From Lolium rigidum (Eukaryota > Streptophyta > Magnoliopsida > Poales > Poaceae): 64,000 nucleotides of DNA. The translations under genes were made by a program, and so were the position numbers. Under the pieces are notes generated by a model. That model was not told the DNA's origin. It searched no databases and saw nothing but the letters and a program-made list of their open reading frames with translations. The DNA lies in the NCBI RefSeq assembly GCF_022539505.1, contig NC_061510.1, positions 281,850,715-281,914,714 of the forward strand, given 5' to 3'. Of this stretch, positions 12,514 to 23,039 are shown piece after piece (within the stretch, counting starts at the first letter, position 1; every line of letters starts with the position of its first letter).

Positions 12514-13464
12514 GAAAGCGCGCTCGTCGAGTTCCTTCGTGAGAACTGGAAAATCTTCGCATGGTGTCCAGCTGACATGCCAGGAGTACCCAGGGAACTT
12601 GCCGAGCACCACCTAAACTTGGATCCACTAGCGAGACCAATCAAGCAACCTTTGCGACGTTTTTCGGAACCAAACCGCAAGGCTATGCTGTCAAAAATTG
12701 ATCGACTAAGAGAAGCCGGTTTTATCAAGGAGCTACACACAGAGGCCACATGGGTAGCAAATCCAGTGTTGGTGCCGAAGAAAAACACTAAGGTCCTTCG
12801 CATGTGCGTCGACTTTACGTGTCTCAATAAACATTGTCCAAAGGATCACTTTCCCCTCCCGAGGATCGACCAAATTATCGACTCCACGACAGGATGTGAA
12901 CATCTTTCCTTTTTGAACGCATATTCTGGTTATAACCAGATCAGGTTAAAAGAAGAAGATGAAGTAAAAACAGCGTTCATCACACCTTACGGCGTGTTTT
13001 GCTATAGAACAATGCCCTTTGGTTTGAAAAACGCGGGAGCAACATATCAGAGGATGATGCAGAAGTGTTTGGCAACACAGATTGGAAAAAATGTGCAAGT
13101 GTACATCGTCGATGTCGTCATAACGTCAAAAAAGGGGACGACGCTGATCGAGGATCTCAAGGAAACCTTCGACAACCTCGACAAATTCTGCCTCAAGCTG
13201 AACCCGACGAAGTATTCCTTCGGCGTCCCAGCAGGAGAACTTCTTGGGTTTCTAGTTTCAGCAAGAGGGATTGAAGCAAATCCCGACAAAATACAAGCTA
13301 TCGTAACAATGAGGAAACCAACAAAGTTGAAAGAAATACAGCAATTAACCGGGCGAGTCGCAGCTTTAAGTGCATTCGTCGCCAGTGCTGGGAGAAAAAG
13401 CGTTACCGTTCTACGCTTTAATAAAGCAAGGGGAGAAATTCCAGTGGAACGAGGAAGCCGATAG
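12514..13464 (+). pseudogene. gypsy reverse transcriptase with lost catalytic aspartates
   Basis: Same frame as gag. Fingers and palm motifs are clear: VLVPKKN near 12769, RMCVDFTCLNKHCPKD near 12799, FPLPRIDQIID near 12850, TMPFGLKNAGATYQRMM near 13010, LGFLVSARGIEANP near 13243. Two catalytic positions are changed. Motif A reads LNAYSGY (Asn codon 12916..12918) instead of LDAYSGY, and the YxDD box reads YIVD (Val codon 13108..13110) instead of YIDD. A 1-base gain near 13386 shifts the frame, so the frame ends at 13464 in unrelated sequence. The enzyme would be inactive as encoded. Confidence 0.88.
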
Positions 13465-14112
13465 AGCTTTCGAGGATTTGAAACGCACAATCTCGACACC
13501 ACCAATCTTGGTGGCGTCGAAGGAAAAGGAACCTCTCCTGCTGTACATTGCAGCCACACCCAGGTGGTTAGCACGGTGCTAGTCGTCGAAAGAGAAGAAG
13601 AAGGGAAACTCCATGGAGTGCAAAGGCCGGTATATTTCATCAGTGAAGTTTTATCGCCTTCCAAACAGCGGTACCCGCAGTACCAGAAACTAGCATATGG
13701 AGTGATTACAACGGCAAGAAAGTTGCGCCACTATTTTTCGGCACACCCGATAATAGTAGTCAATGAAGCACCTCTCTCAAATATACCGAACAATCCAGAA
13801 GCTACGTGGCGTGTCTCCCTTTGGGGAATAGAACTTTCCCCTCGGGACATCACGTATGAAAAAAGAAAGGCAATCAAGTCGCAAGTTTTGCCAGATTTCA
13901 TTGCAGAGTGGATGGAGCTGCAAAACACAGGACCCCCAGATTTGTCGAGAACTTGGACCATGAACTTTGATGGATCCAAGAGAGTAGAAGGAGCTGGCGC
14001 AGGAGTAATACTTATATCACCCGAAGGCGACAAGTTAAAGTATGTCCTACGGATGACGTTCCCAAACGCATCCAACAATGAAGCAGAATACGAAGCCCTC
14101 ATACACGGGATG
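13386..14112 (+). pseudogene. RNase H domain, N-terminal part (element C)
   Basis: After the frameshift at about 13386 the connection and RNase H region continues in a second frame (GEKALPFYALIKQGEKFQW) to about 13562, where a 1-base loss returns it to the gag frame (STVLVVEREEEG, RPVYFISEVLSP, KLAYGVITTARKLRHYF). The RNase H core starts with MNFDGSK near 13960 and includes NNEAEYEALIHGM before copia 2 interrupts at 14112. It resumes at 29532. Confidence 0.83.
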
Positions 14113-15895
14113 TGAAGGATAACGTTGCATAGAAAACAAAAAATTTCCTACCGCGAACACGCAATCCAAGCCAAGATGCAATCTAGAAGACGGTAGCAAC
14201 GAGGGGTTTATCGAGTCTCACCCTTGAAGAGATTCCAAAGCCTACAAGAGGAGGCTCTTGTTGCTGCGGTAGACGTTCACTTGCCGCTTGCAAAAGCGCG
14301 TAGAAGATCTTGATCACGATCCCTCCGGCACCATGAACGGGCAGCACCTCCGTACTCGGTCACACGTTCGGTTGTTGATGAAGACGACGTCCACCTCCCG
14401 TTCCAGCGGGCAGCGGAAGTAGTAGCTCCTCTTGAATCCAACAGCACGACGGCGTGGTGTCGGTGGCGGTGGAGAACTCCGGCGGATCTTCGCTAAAGCA
14501 CGCGGGAGCTATGGAGGAGAGGGGGCGGCTAGGGTTTGGGAGGGGGTGGCCGGCCACTTGGGGGTGCGGCCAGGTGGTGGTCTTGAGGTGGCCGGCCCCC
14601 TCCCCTTGTCCCTCATTATATAGGTGGAAGCCCCAAGGGTTGGACTACAAGTCTCCGAATAAGACCCGAACCCAAAACCTTCCATATGATAGGGAAACCT
14701 ACCCAAGCTAGGACTCCCACTAGAGGTGGGAGTTCCACCTTCCATGGAGGGGGTGGCCGGCCCCCCTTGGGGGAGTCCACTTGGGACTCCTCCCCCTCTA
14801 GGGTTGGCCGGCCATGGAGGTGGAGTCCCTCCGGGACTCCACCTTCCTTGGTGTTTTCTTCCGGACTTTTCTAGAACCTTCTAGAACCTTCCATAGAACC
14901 TTCCGCATCATTTTAATTTACATAAAATGACATCCTATATATGAATCTTATTCTCCGGACCATTCCGGAACTCCTCGTGATGTCCGGGATCTCATCCGGG
15001 ACTGCGAACAAATATTCGAACTCCATTCCATATTCAAGTTCTACCATTTCAACATCCAACTTTAAGTGTGTCACCCTACGGTTTGTGAACTATGCGGACA
15101 TGGTTGAGTACTCACTCCGACCAATAACCAATAGCGGGATCTGGAGATCCATAATGGCTCCCACATATTCAACGATGACTTTAGTGATCGAATGAACCAT
15201 TCACATACGATACCAATTCCCTTTGTCACGCGATATTTTACTTGTCCGAGGTTTGATCTTCGGTATCACTCTATACCTTGTTCAACCTCGTCTCCCGACA
15301 AGTACTCTTTACTCGTACCGTGGTATGTGGTCTCTTATGAACTTATTCATATGCTTGCAAGACATTAGACGACATTCCACCGAGAGGGCCCATAGTATAT
15401 CTATCCGTCATCGGGATGGACAAATCCCACCGTTGATCCATATGCCTCAACTCATACTTTCCGGATACTTAATCCCACCTTTATAACCACCCATTTATGA
15501 AGTGGCGTTTGGTGTAATCAAAGTACCTTTCCTATAAGTGATTTACATGATCTCATGGTCATAAGGACTAGGTAACTATGTATCGAAAGCTTATAGCAAA
15601 TAACTTAATGACGAGATCTTATGCTACGCTTAATTGGGTGTGTCCATTACATCATTCATATAATGATATAACCTTGTTATTAATAACATCCAATGTTCAT
15701 GATTATGAAACTAATCATCCATTAATCAACAAGCTAGTTTAGAGGCATACTAGGGACTCTTTGTTTGTCTACATATCACACATGTACTAATGTTTCGGTT
15801 AATACAATTATAGCATGACATATAAACATTTATCATAAACATAGAGATATAAATAATAACCACTTTATTATTGCCTCTAGGGCATATCTCCTTCA
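14113..15895 (-). repeat. 3' LTR of copia 2
   Basis: 1783 bp; on the plus strand it runs from TGAAGGATAACG to ATATCTCCTTCA. A minus-strand TATA box (CTATATAAT) is at 14615..14623. GGCCGGCC sites cluster at 14549 to 14815. Confidence 0.92.
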
Positions 15896-15910
15896 GCCTC
15901 CCACTTGCAC
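15896..15910 (-). other. polypurine tract of copia 2
   Basis: On the minus strand the purine-rich AAGTGGGAGGC lies directly next to the 3' LTR, as expected for the plus-strand DNA primer. Confidence 0.7.
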
Positions 15911-15928
15911 TAGAGTCAATAATCTAGA

Positions 15929-16445
15929 TTACATTGTAATATACCTAACACCCATGGCATTCCGGTGTTGGTCATGCTTTGCCCTAGGGAGAGCTTTAGT
16001 CAACGGATCTGCTACATTCGGATCGGTGTGTACTTTGCAAATCTTTACTTCTCCATCTTCGATGTACTCGCGAATCGAGTGGTAACGCAGCTTGATATGC
16101 TTCAGCCTCTTGTGTGACCTTGGCTCTTGTGCATTGGCGATGGCACCCTTGTTATCACAGTAAATGATTAATGGATCCAATGCACTAGGAACCACACCGA
16201 GCTCTACAATGAACCTCTTCATCCATACCGCTTCGATGAAGCCTCCGAAGCCGCTATGTACTCTGATTCTCGTTGAAGACTTCGCCACCGTGCACCGCTT
16301 CGAGCTTGCCCGACTCTATCGCAGCACCATTCAATATAAACACGTACCCGGACCGTGACTTAGAGTCATCGGGATCGGTGTTCCAACTTGCATCGGTGTA
16401 ACCACTTACAACGAGCTCTTGGTCACCTCCATAACAAAGAAACAT
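15929..16445 (-). pseudogene. copia RNase H
   Basis: Minus-strand fragments carry the family pattern: GYTDASWNTDPDDSKSRSGY near 16410 to 16350, then EAVWMKRFI, YCDNKGAIANAQEP and HIKLRYHSIREYI near 16150 to 16065, ending with DPLTKALPRAKH. Two frames are needed (16445..16254 and 16288..15929), which shows a frameshift near 16270. RNase H removes RNA from the hybrid during reverse transcription. Confidence 0.85.
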
Positions 16446-16536
16446 ATCCTTAGTTCTTTTAAAGTACTTCAGGATATTCTTGACCGTTGTCCAAAGTGTT
16501 CCATTCCCGGATCACTTTGATATCTCGCTAGTCAAA

Positions 16537-17529
16537 CTAACAAGCATGTGCTATATCCGGTCTAGTACATAGCATGGCATACATGATAGATCCTATCGCC
16601 GAGGCATACGGGATATTACTCATCCTTTCTCTTTCTTCTGCCGTAGCCGGTCCTTCAGTCTTACTCAAGACCTTGCCTGGTAACATAGGTAAGAACCCTT
16701 TCTTACTTTCGTCCATTCTAAACTTCTTTAGAATCTTGTCCAGATATGTATTCTGTGATAGCCCTATTAGGTGTCTTGATCTATCTCTATAAGTCTTGAT
16801 GCCTAATATATACGATGCTTCACCAAGGTCTTTCATTGAAAAACTATTATTCAAATAACCTTTAACACTGCTTAATAGTTCTATATCATTCCCAATCAAT
16901 AATATGTCATCTACATATATCAGGAATGCTACAGAGCTCCCACTCACTTTCTTGTAAATACAGGCCTCTCCATGACACTGTATAAACCCAAAGTCTTTGA
17001 TCACCTTATCAAAGCGTCGGTTCCAACTTCTTGATGCTTGCTTCAGTCCATAGATTGAACGCTGAAGTTTGCATACTTTGTCGGCATTTTTAGGATCGAC
17101 AAAACCTTTGGGTTGTACCATATACAACTCTTCCTCAATGTCTCCATTAAGGAACGCCGTTTTGACATCCATCTGCCAAATCTCATAATCGAAAAATGCA
17201 GCTATTGCTAACAAAATCCTCACAGATTTTAGCTTTGCTACAGGTGAGAAAGTCTCATCGTAGTCAACTCCTTGAATTTGTCGGAAACCCTTTGCGACAA
17301 GTCGAGTTTTATAGACAGTAATATTACCATCAGCATCTGTTTTTCTCTTGAAGATCCATTTATTCTCGACAGCCTTTCGGCTATCGGGTAAGTCTACCAA
17401 AGTCCATACTTTGTTATCATACATGGATCCCATTTCGGATTTCATGGCTTCTTGCCATTTGTTGGAATCTGGGCTCATCATCGCTTCTTCATACGTCGCA
17501 GGGTCCTCATCATTGTTATCCACAATCAT
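16537..17529 (-). pseudogene. copia reverse transcriptase
   Basis: This is the longest intact frame of copia 2 (330 codons). Visible motifs are WIFKRKTDADGN, RLVAKGFRQIQGVDYDETFSPV, QMDVKTAFLNGD (catalytic Asp), GLKQASRSWN and the active site FLIYVDDILLIGND. It ends near 16537 in a frame change just after TRPDIAHAC. The catalytic residues are intact, but the ORF is detached from integrase upstream by a non-matching stretch of about 400 bases. Confidence 0.9.
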
Positions 17530-17934
17530 GACATTTAGACAAGGATCATACCAATCAGGAGTGGCACGCTCCCTTGTCGATCTGCGAGGTTCAGTAGTTT
17601 CCTCGTTTGAAGTTTCATGATCATTATCATTAGCTTCCTCTGTTGCCGGTGTAGGCAGTACGTGTACAACTTCCGATACTGCGCTACTCGATCAACGAGT
17701 ATTGATTCATCAATCTCATCGAGTTCTACTTTTCTTCCAAGTCACTTCTTTAGTGAGAAATTCTTTCTCAAGAAAGGTTCCGTTCTTAGCAACAAAGATT
17801 TTGCCTTCGGATCTCGTGTTAGAAAGTGTACCCTATAGTTTCCTTAGGGTATCCTATGAAGACGCATTTCTCCGCTTTGGGTTCTAGCTTGTCCGGTTGT
17901 AACTTCTTTACATAGGCTTCGCAACCCCAAACTT
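17530..17934 (-). pseudogene. copia linker between integrase and reverse transcriptase
   Basis: This is the expected polyprotein linker. No single frame spans it. Fragments (phrases such as VFRVSYEDAF in shifted frames) show it has indels. It separates INT (ends 17935) from RT (starts 17529). Confidence 0.6.
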
Positions 17935-18720
17935 TCAGAACGACGACTTAGGTTTCTTATTAAACCATAATTCATATGGTGTCGTTTCTACGGATTTTGA
18001 TGGTGCTCTATTTAAAGTGAATGCGGCTGTCTCTAATGCATAACTCCAAAATGATAACGGCAAATCAGTAAGAGACATCATAGAACGAACCATATCTAAG
18101 AGAGTTCGATTACGACGTTCGGACACACCGTTTCGTTGAGGTGTTCCCGGCGGTGTCAATTGTGAAAGTATTCCGCATTTCTTTAAATGCATGCCAAACT
18201 TATAACTCAGGTATTCACCTCCACGATCAGATCGTAGAAATTTAATCTTCTTGTTACGTTGATTTTCTACTTCACTTTGGAATTCCTTAAACTTCTCGAA
18301 AGTTTCGGATTTATGTTTCATGAAATAGATATACCCATATCTACTCAGATCATCTGTGAAGGTTAGAACATAACGATAACCACCGCGTGATGCTACGCTC
18401 ATTGGTCCGCACACATCGGTATGTATGATTTCCAATAAGTCAGTAGCTCGCTCCATCATACCAGAAAATGGAGTCTTAGTCATTTTTCCCATTAGACATG
18501 CTTCGCATCTATCAAGTGACTCAAAGTCAAGTGATTCAAGTAATCCATCGGTATGGAGTTTCTTCATGCATTTCACTCCAATATGACCAAGACGACAGTG
18601 CCACATATAAGTAGAATTATCATTCAATTTAATTCGCTTAGCATCAATGTTATGTATATGCGTATCACTACTATCGAGATCTAATAGAAATAAGCCATTC
18701 TTTTCTCGGTGCTCGACCAT
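17935..18720 (-). pseudogene. copia integrase
   Basis: The zinc-binding region (WHCRLGHIGVKCMKKLH .. CEACLMGKM) is followed by the catalytic core with all three acidic residues in their motifs: HTDVCGPM, RSDRGGEY and NGVSERRNRTL. It ends near the conserved PYELWFNKKP. The frame is intact for 261 codons. Integrase inserts the cDNA and makes 5-bp target duplications, consistent with the GGATG duplication here. Confidence 0.9.
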
Positions 18721-19054
18721 AAAAGATATTATTCATAAAAATAGAACAACCATTATTCTCAGACATGAATGAATAACCGTCTTGCATTAAACAAGATCCA
18801 GATATAATGTTCATGCTCAACGCGGGTACAAAATAACAATTATTCAGCCTTAAAACTAATCCCGAAGGTAGATGTAGAGGAAGTGTGCCGATAGCGATCA
18901 CATCGACTTTGGATCCGTTTCCAACGCGCATCGTCACTTCATCTTTCAGTAGTCTTCGTTTATTCTTTAGTTCCTGTTTCGAGTTACAAATATGAGCAAC
19001 CGAACCAGTATCAAATACCCAGGTACTAGAACGAGAACCAGATGAGATAAACAT
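18690..19054 (-). pseudogene. copia aspartic protease
   Basis: The active-site motif WVFDTGSVAHICNS lies near 19020, followed by MRVGNGSKVDVIAIGT and NCYFVPALSMNIISG, the usual copia protease core. It overlaps integrase in another frame at 18720, which indicates an indel at the junction. Confidence 0.85.
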
Positions 19055-19892
19055 CTATAACATGTATATCGGATATACCTTCTTTCTTCTTCTTGACAAG
19101 GCCGCTCTTCGGATCAGCCGGATACTTGGAGCAATTACGCTTCCAGTGTCCCTTCTCCTTGCAGTAATAGCACTCAGCATCAGGCTTAGGGCCGTTCTTA
19201 GGTTTCATAGGAGGCGTGGCAGCTTTCTTGGCACCCTTCTTGAATTTTCCCTTAGACTTGCCCTGTTTCTTGAAACTGGTGGTCTTGTTGACCATCAACA
19301 CTTGGTGCTCTTTCTTGATCTCAATCTCAGCAGCTTTTAGCATGCCAAAGAGTTCGAGTAACTCCTTGTTCATGTTCTCGCATATTGTAGTTCATCACAA
19401 AGTTCTTGTAACTTGGTGGCGGTGATTGAAGGACACGATTAATCCCCGATCTGTTAGGAATCACTATTCCCAAGTCACCGAGTTTCTTCGCATGCCCGGT
19501 CATGGCGAGCATGTGCTCACTAACGGAGCTGCCTTCTTCCATCATGCAGTCGAAGAATTGTTTCGATGCTTCATAGCATTCCACGGCCGCATGAGTCTCA
19601 AAAATAGCTTTCAGCTCTTTCATCAACTCATGAGGATCGTGGTGCTCAAAACATTTTTCAAGATCGGATTCCAGACTGCACAGGATGGCACACTGAACTT
19701 GAGAGTACCGAATTTTCCGAGTCTCGTAAACAGCTTTTACTTCATCGGTTTCGGTTCCGCAGGAGGGTCACCTAGCGGTGCATCAAGCACATATTGCAGA
19801 TTTCCGCCATAGAGGAAGATCCTCACATGACGGAACCAGTCGGTGAAGTTGCTACCGTTGCTCTTAAGTTTTTCTTTCTCTAGGGACGCCAT
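19026..19892 (-). pseudogene. copia gag with CCHC zinc knuckle
   Basis: The ATG is at 19892 (MASLEKEKLKSNG). Seven codons present in copia 1 gag are missing just after the third codon. The middle of gag is spread over shifted frames (19626..19327, 19373..19026). A canonical CCHC knuckle (CYYCKEKGHWKRNC) lies near 19170 to 19130 and is preceded by a Lys-rich stretch. The multiple frame breaks make it non-functional. Confidence 0.85.
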
Positions 19893-20565
19893 CTCTACAA
19901 CATATATTTGTAAAAGTTTAGACTAAGTTTATGACAAATTGAGTTCAAATTTTAATTCAACATAATTAAAAATCTAGGTGAACTCCCACTCAAAACAATA
20001 TCTCTCGCATTGTCTTAGTGATCACACGAACCAAATCTACCGCACCTATGTCCGATCATCACGAGACAAGGTGTGATTTCAATGGCGAACACTCAAAGTG
20101 TTCATCATATCAACTATATGATTCATGCTCTACCTTTCGGTATCATGTGTTCCGAGACCATGTCTGTACATGCTAGGCTCATCAAGGCCACCTTAGTATC
20201 CGCATGTGCAAAACTGTCTTGCACCCGTTGTATGCACTTGTTGATTCTATCACACCCGATCATCACGAGATGCTTCGAAACGACAAGTCTTGGCAACGGT
20301 GCTACTAAGGATGAACACTTTATTATCTTGAGATTTTAGTGAGGGATCATCTTATAATGCTACCGTCGCGATCTAAGCAAAATAAGATGCATAAAAGGAT
20401 TAACATCACATGCAGTTCATATGTGATATGATATGGCCCTTTTGTCTTTGCGCCTTAGATCTTCATCTCCAAAGCACGGATATGATCTCCATCATCTTCG
20501 GGCATGATCTCCATCATCGTCGGCGTAGCGTCAAGGTCAATGGCGCTGTCTTCATGATTGTCCTC
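19893..20565 (-). other. copia 2 leader, gag-proximal part
   Basis: Non-coding leader homologous to 453..1130. The plus-strand ORF at 20073..20339 resembles that at 633..899 only because of this homology. TSD copy TCCTC (20561..20565) flanks element D. Confidence 0.75.
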
Positions 20566-22158
20566 TGATACGTCTTCGACGTATCGATAATTTCTACATG
20601 TTCCATGCCACATTATTGATGATATCTACATGTTTTATGCATACTTTACATCATATTTATGCATTTTCTGGAACTAACCTATTAACAAGATGCCGAAGAG
20701 CCAGTTGCTATTTTCTGCTGTTTTTGGTTTCAGAAATCCTAGTAAGGAAATATTCTCGGAATTGGACGAAATCAACGCCCAGGGGCCTATTTTCACACGA
20801 AGCTTCCAGAAGACCGAAGAGTCAACGAAGTGGGGCCACGAGGTGGCCGGGAGGTAGGGCGGCGCGGCCCAAGCCCCGGCCGCGCCGGCCTGTCTCCCTG
20901 GGCCCCTCGCGACGCCCCTTGACCTGCCCTTCTGCCTACAAATAGCCTTCGTCGCGAAACCCCCGCATCCGAGAGCCACGATACGGAAAACCTTCCAGAG
21001 ACGCCGCCGCCGCCAATCCCATCTCGGGGGATTCAGGAGATTGCCTCCGGCACCCTGCCGGAGAGGGGATTCATCTCCCGGAGGACTCTACACCGCCATG
21101 GTCGCCTCCGCAGTGATGAGTGAGTAGTTCACCCCTGGACTATGGGTCCATAGCATTAGCTAGATGGTCGTATTCTCCTTATGTGCTTCATTGTCGGATC
21201 TTGTGAGCTGCCTAACATGATCAAGATCATCTATCTGTAATGCTATATGTTGTGTTTATTGAGATCCGATGGATAGAGAATACTATGTTATGTTGATTAT
21301 CAATCTATCTTTGTGTTGTTTATGATCTTGCATGCTCTCCGTTACTAGTAGAGGCTTTGGCCAAGTTGAAGCTTGTAACTCCAAGAGGGAGTATTTATGC
21401 TCGATAGTGGGTTCATGTCTCCATTGAATCTGGGGGAGTGACAGAAACTTCTAAGGTTGTGGATGTGTTGTTGCCACTAGGGATAAAACATTGATGCTAT
21501 GTCCGAGGATGTAGTTATTGATTACATTACGCGCAATACTTAATGCAATTGTCTGTTGTTAGCAACTTAATACTGGAAGGGGTTCGGATGATAACTCTGA
21601 AGGTGGACTTTTTAGGCATAGATGCATGTCTGGATAGCGGTCTATGTACTTTGTCGTAATGCCCAATTAAATCTCACTATACTCATCATAATATGTATGT
21701 GCATGGTCATGCCCTCTTTATTTGTCAATTGCCCAACCGTAATTTGTTCACCCAACATGCTATTTATCTTATGGGAGAGACACCACTAGTGAACTGTGGA
21801 CCCCGGTCCATTCTTTACATCTGAAATACAATCTATCGCAATTGTTCTACTCGTTCTCTCGCAAACAATCATCATCCACACTATACATCTAATCCTTTGT
21901 TACAGCAAGCCGGTGAGATTGACAACCTCATCTGTTTCGTTGGGGCAAAGTACTTGGTTTGTGTTGTGCAGGTTCCACGTTGGCGCCGGAATCCCTGGTG
22001 TTGCGCCGCACTACATCTCGCCGCCATCAATCTTCAACGTGCTTCTTGGCTCCTACTGGTTCGATAAAACTTGGTTTCATACTGAGGGAAAACTTGCCGC
22101 TGTACGCATCACACCTTCCTCTTGGGGTTCCCAACGGACGCGTGCTGTACGTGTATCA
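20566..22158 (+). repeat. 5' LTR of element D
   Basis: 1593 bp, from TGATACGTCTTCGACG to GTACGTGTATCA. It aligns with the A and B LTRs throughout. The GC-rich segment after the first 300 bases differs most between copies. Confidence 0.92.
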
Positions 22159-22169
22159 AGCTCTTTTTC

Positions 22170-22187
22170 TGGCGCCGTTGCCGGGGA
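22170..22187 (+). other. tRNA-Asp primer-binding site of element D
   Basis: TGGCGCCGTTGCCGGGGA, identical to elements A and B, 11 bases after the LTR. Confidence 0.85.
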
Positions 22188-22394
22188 GATCAAGACACGC
22201 TGCAAGGGGAGTCTCCACATCGCAATCTCTTTACTTTGTTTTTGTGTTGCTTTACTTTATTTACTACTTTGTTTGCTGCACTAAATCAAAATACAAAAAA
22301 ATTAGTTGCTAGTTTTACTTTATTTGCTATCTTGTTTGCTATATCAAAAACACAAAAAAAATTAGTTACTTATATTTTCTTTACTTATTTCAAC

Positions 22395-23039
22395 ATGTTT
22401 CCTTTTAATTTTACCGTAAAAGACATGCCGGTAGGACGTGGGTCTATAATTGGGAGAAATAATATAGAAATTTTTTTCAATCATGTTAGTACCATTGAAG
22501 ATTTTGAAGATAGACACTTGGTAGAACTTGCTCCTACTTATGAAATTGCTGCTGCTGCTTTAGTTCGCATGTTGGAAACTAAATTTGTTAATCTCAATCC
22601 TATAATCCAACACATGTTTCTTACACTCGGTGATATGGAAGAAGGGGAAAAGAAAGATTTTGTTTTAGAAACCCTTCTTAGAGAATTTGGTGGTATAGCA
22701 AGAGAGGCTAGAAAGGTCTTTATTAAATATAAGATGCTTGGTTCTTATACCAATTTTGTTAGTCTCCTCGAAAAGATGGACATGGAGAGAGTAAGGTAAA
22801 CTAATAATATTAATGATGGTGGGGAGATCAAAGCACCAAGACCATGTAAGCTCCTAGCAATGAATGACGCACTAGAAAATAACTATGCTTGGCTTGTTCC
22901 TGAAAATTTGTTTGATGCGAGTAGCAAGCCCAAGACTAATGAAAAGGGAGCCGCTAAAACTTATGTATCCAATATATTATGCATGGTTGAGAAAACTCCA
23001 AACCCCGCTGTAGATGCACCATCTCTTGATAATACTTGA
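22395..23039 (+). pseudogene. unrecognised retroelement ORF of element D, one in-frame stop
   Basis: The ATG at 22395 gives MFPFNFTVKDMPVGRG. The frame runs 134 codons to a TAA at 22797 and then continues open in the same frame to TGA at 23037, giving 214 sense positions with one internal stop. The stop could come from CAA. The first part is predicted mostly helical and mildly acidic (HLVELAPTYEIAAAALVRML, then LREFGGIAREARKVFIKYKML); the second part has NNYAWLVPENLFDAS. The last five codons, SLDNT and the stop, are the same as the end of gag-protease in A and B, so the ORF replaces gag-protease at a sharp 3' junction. I do not recognise a known domain. It has no protease, zinc knuckle or polymerase motif. 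Confidence 0.65.
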
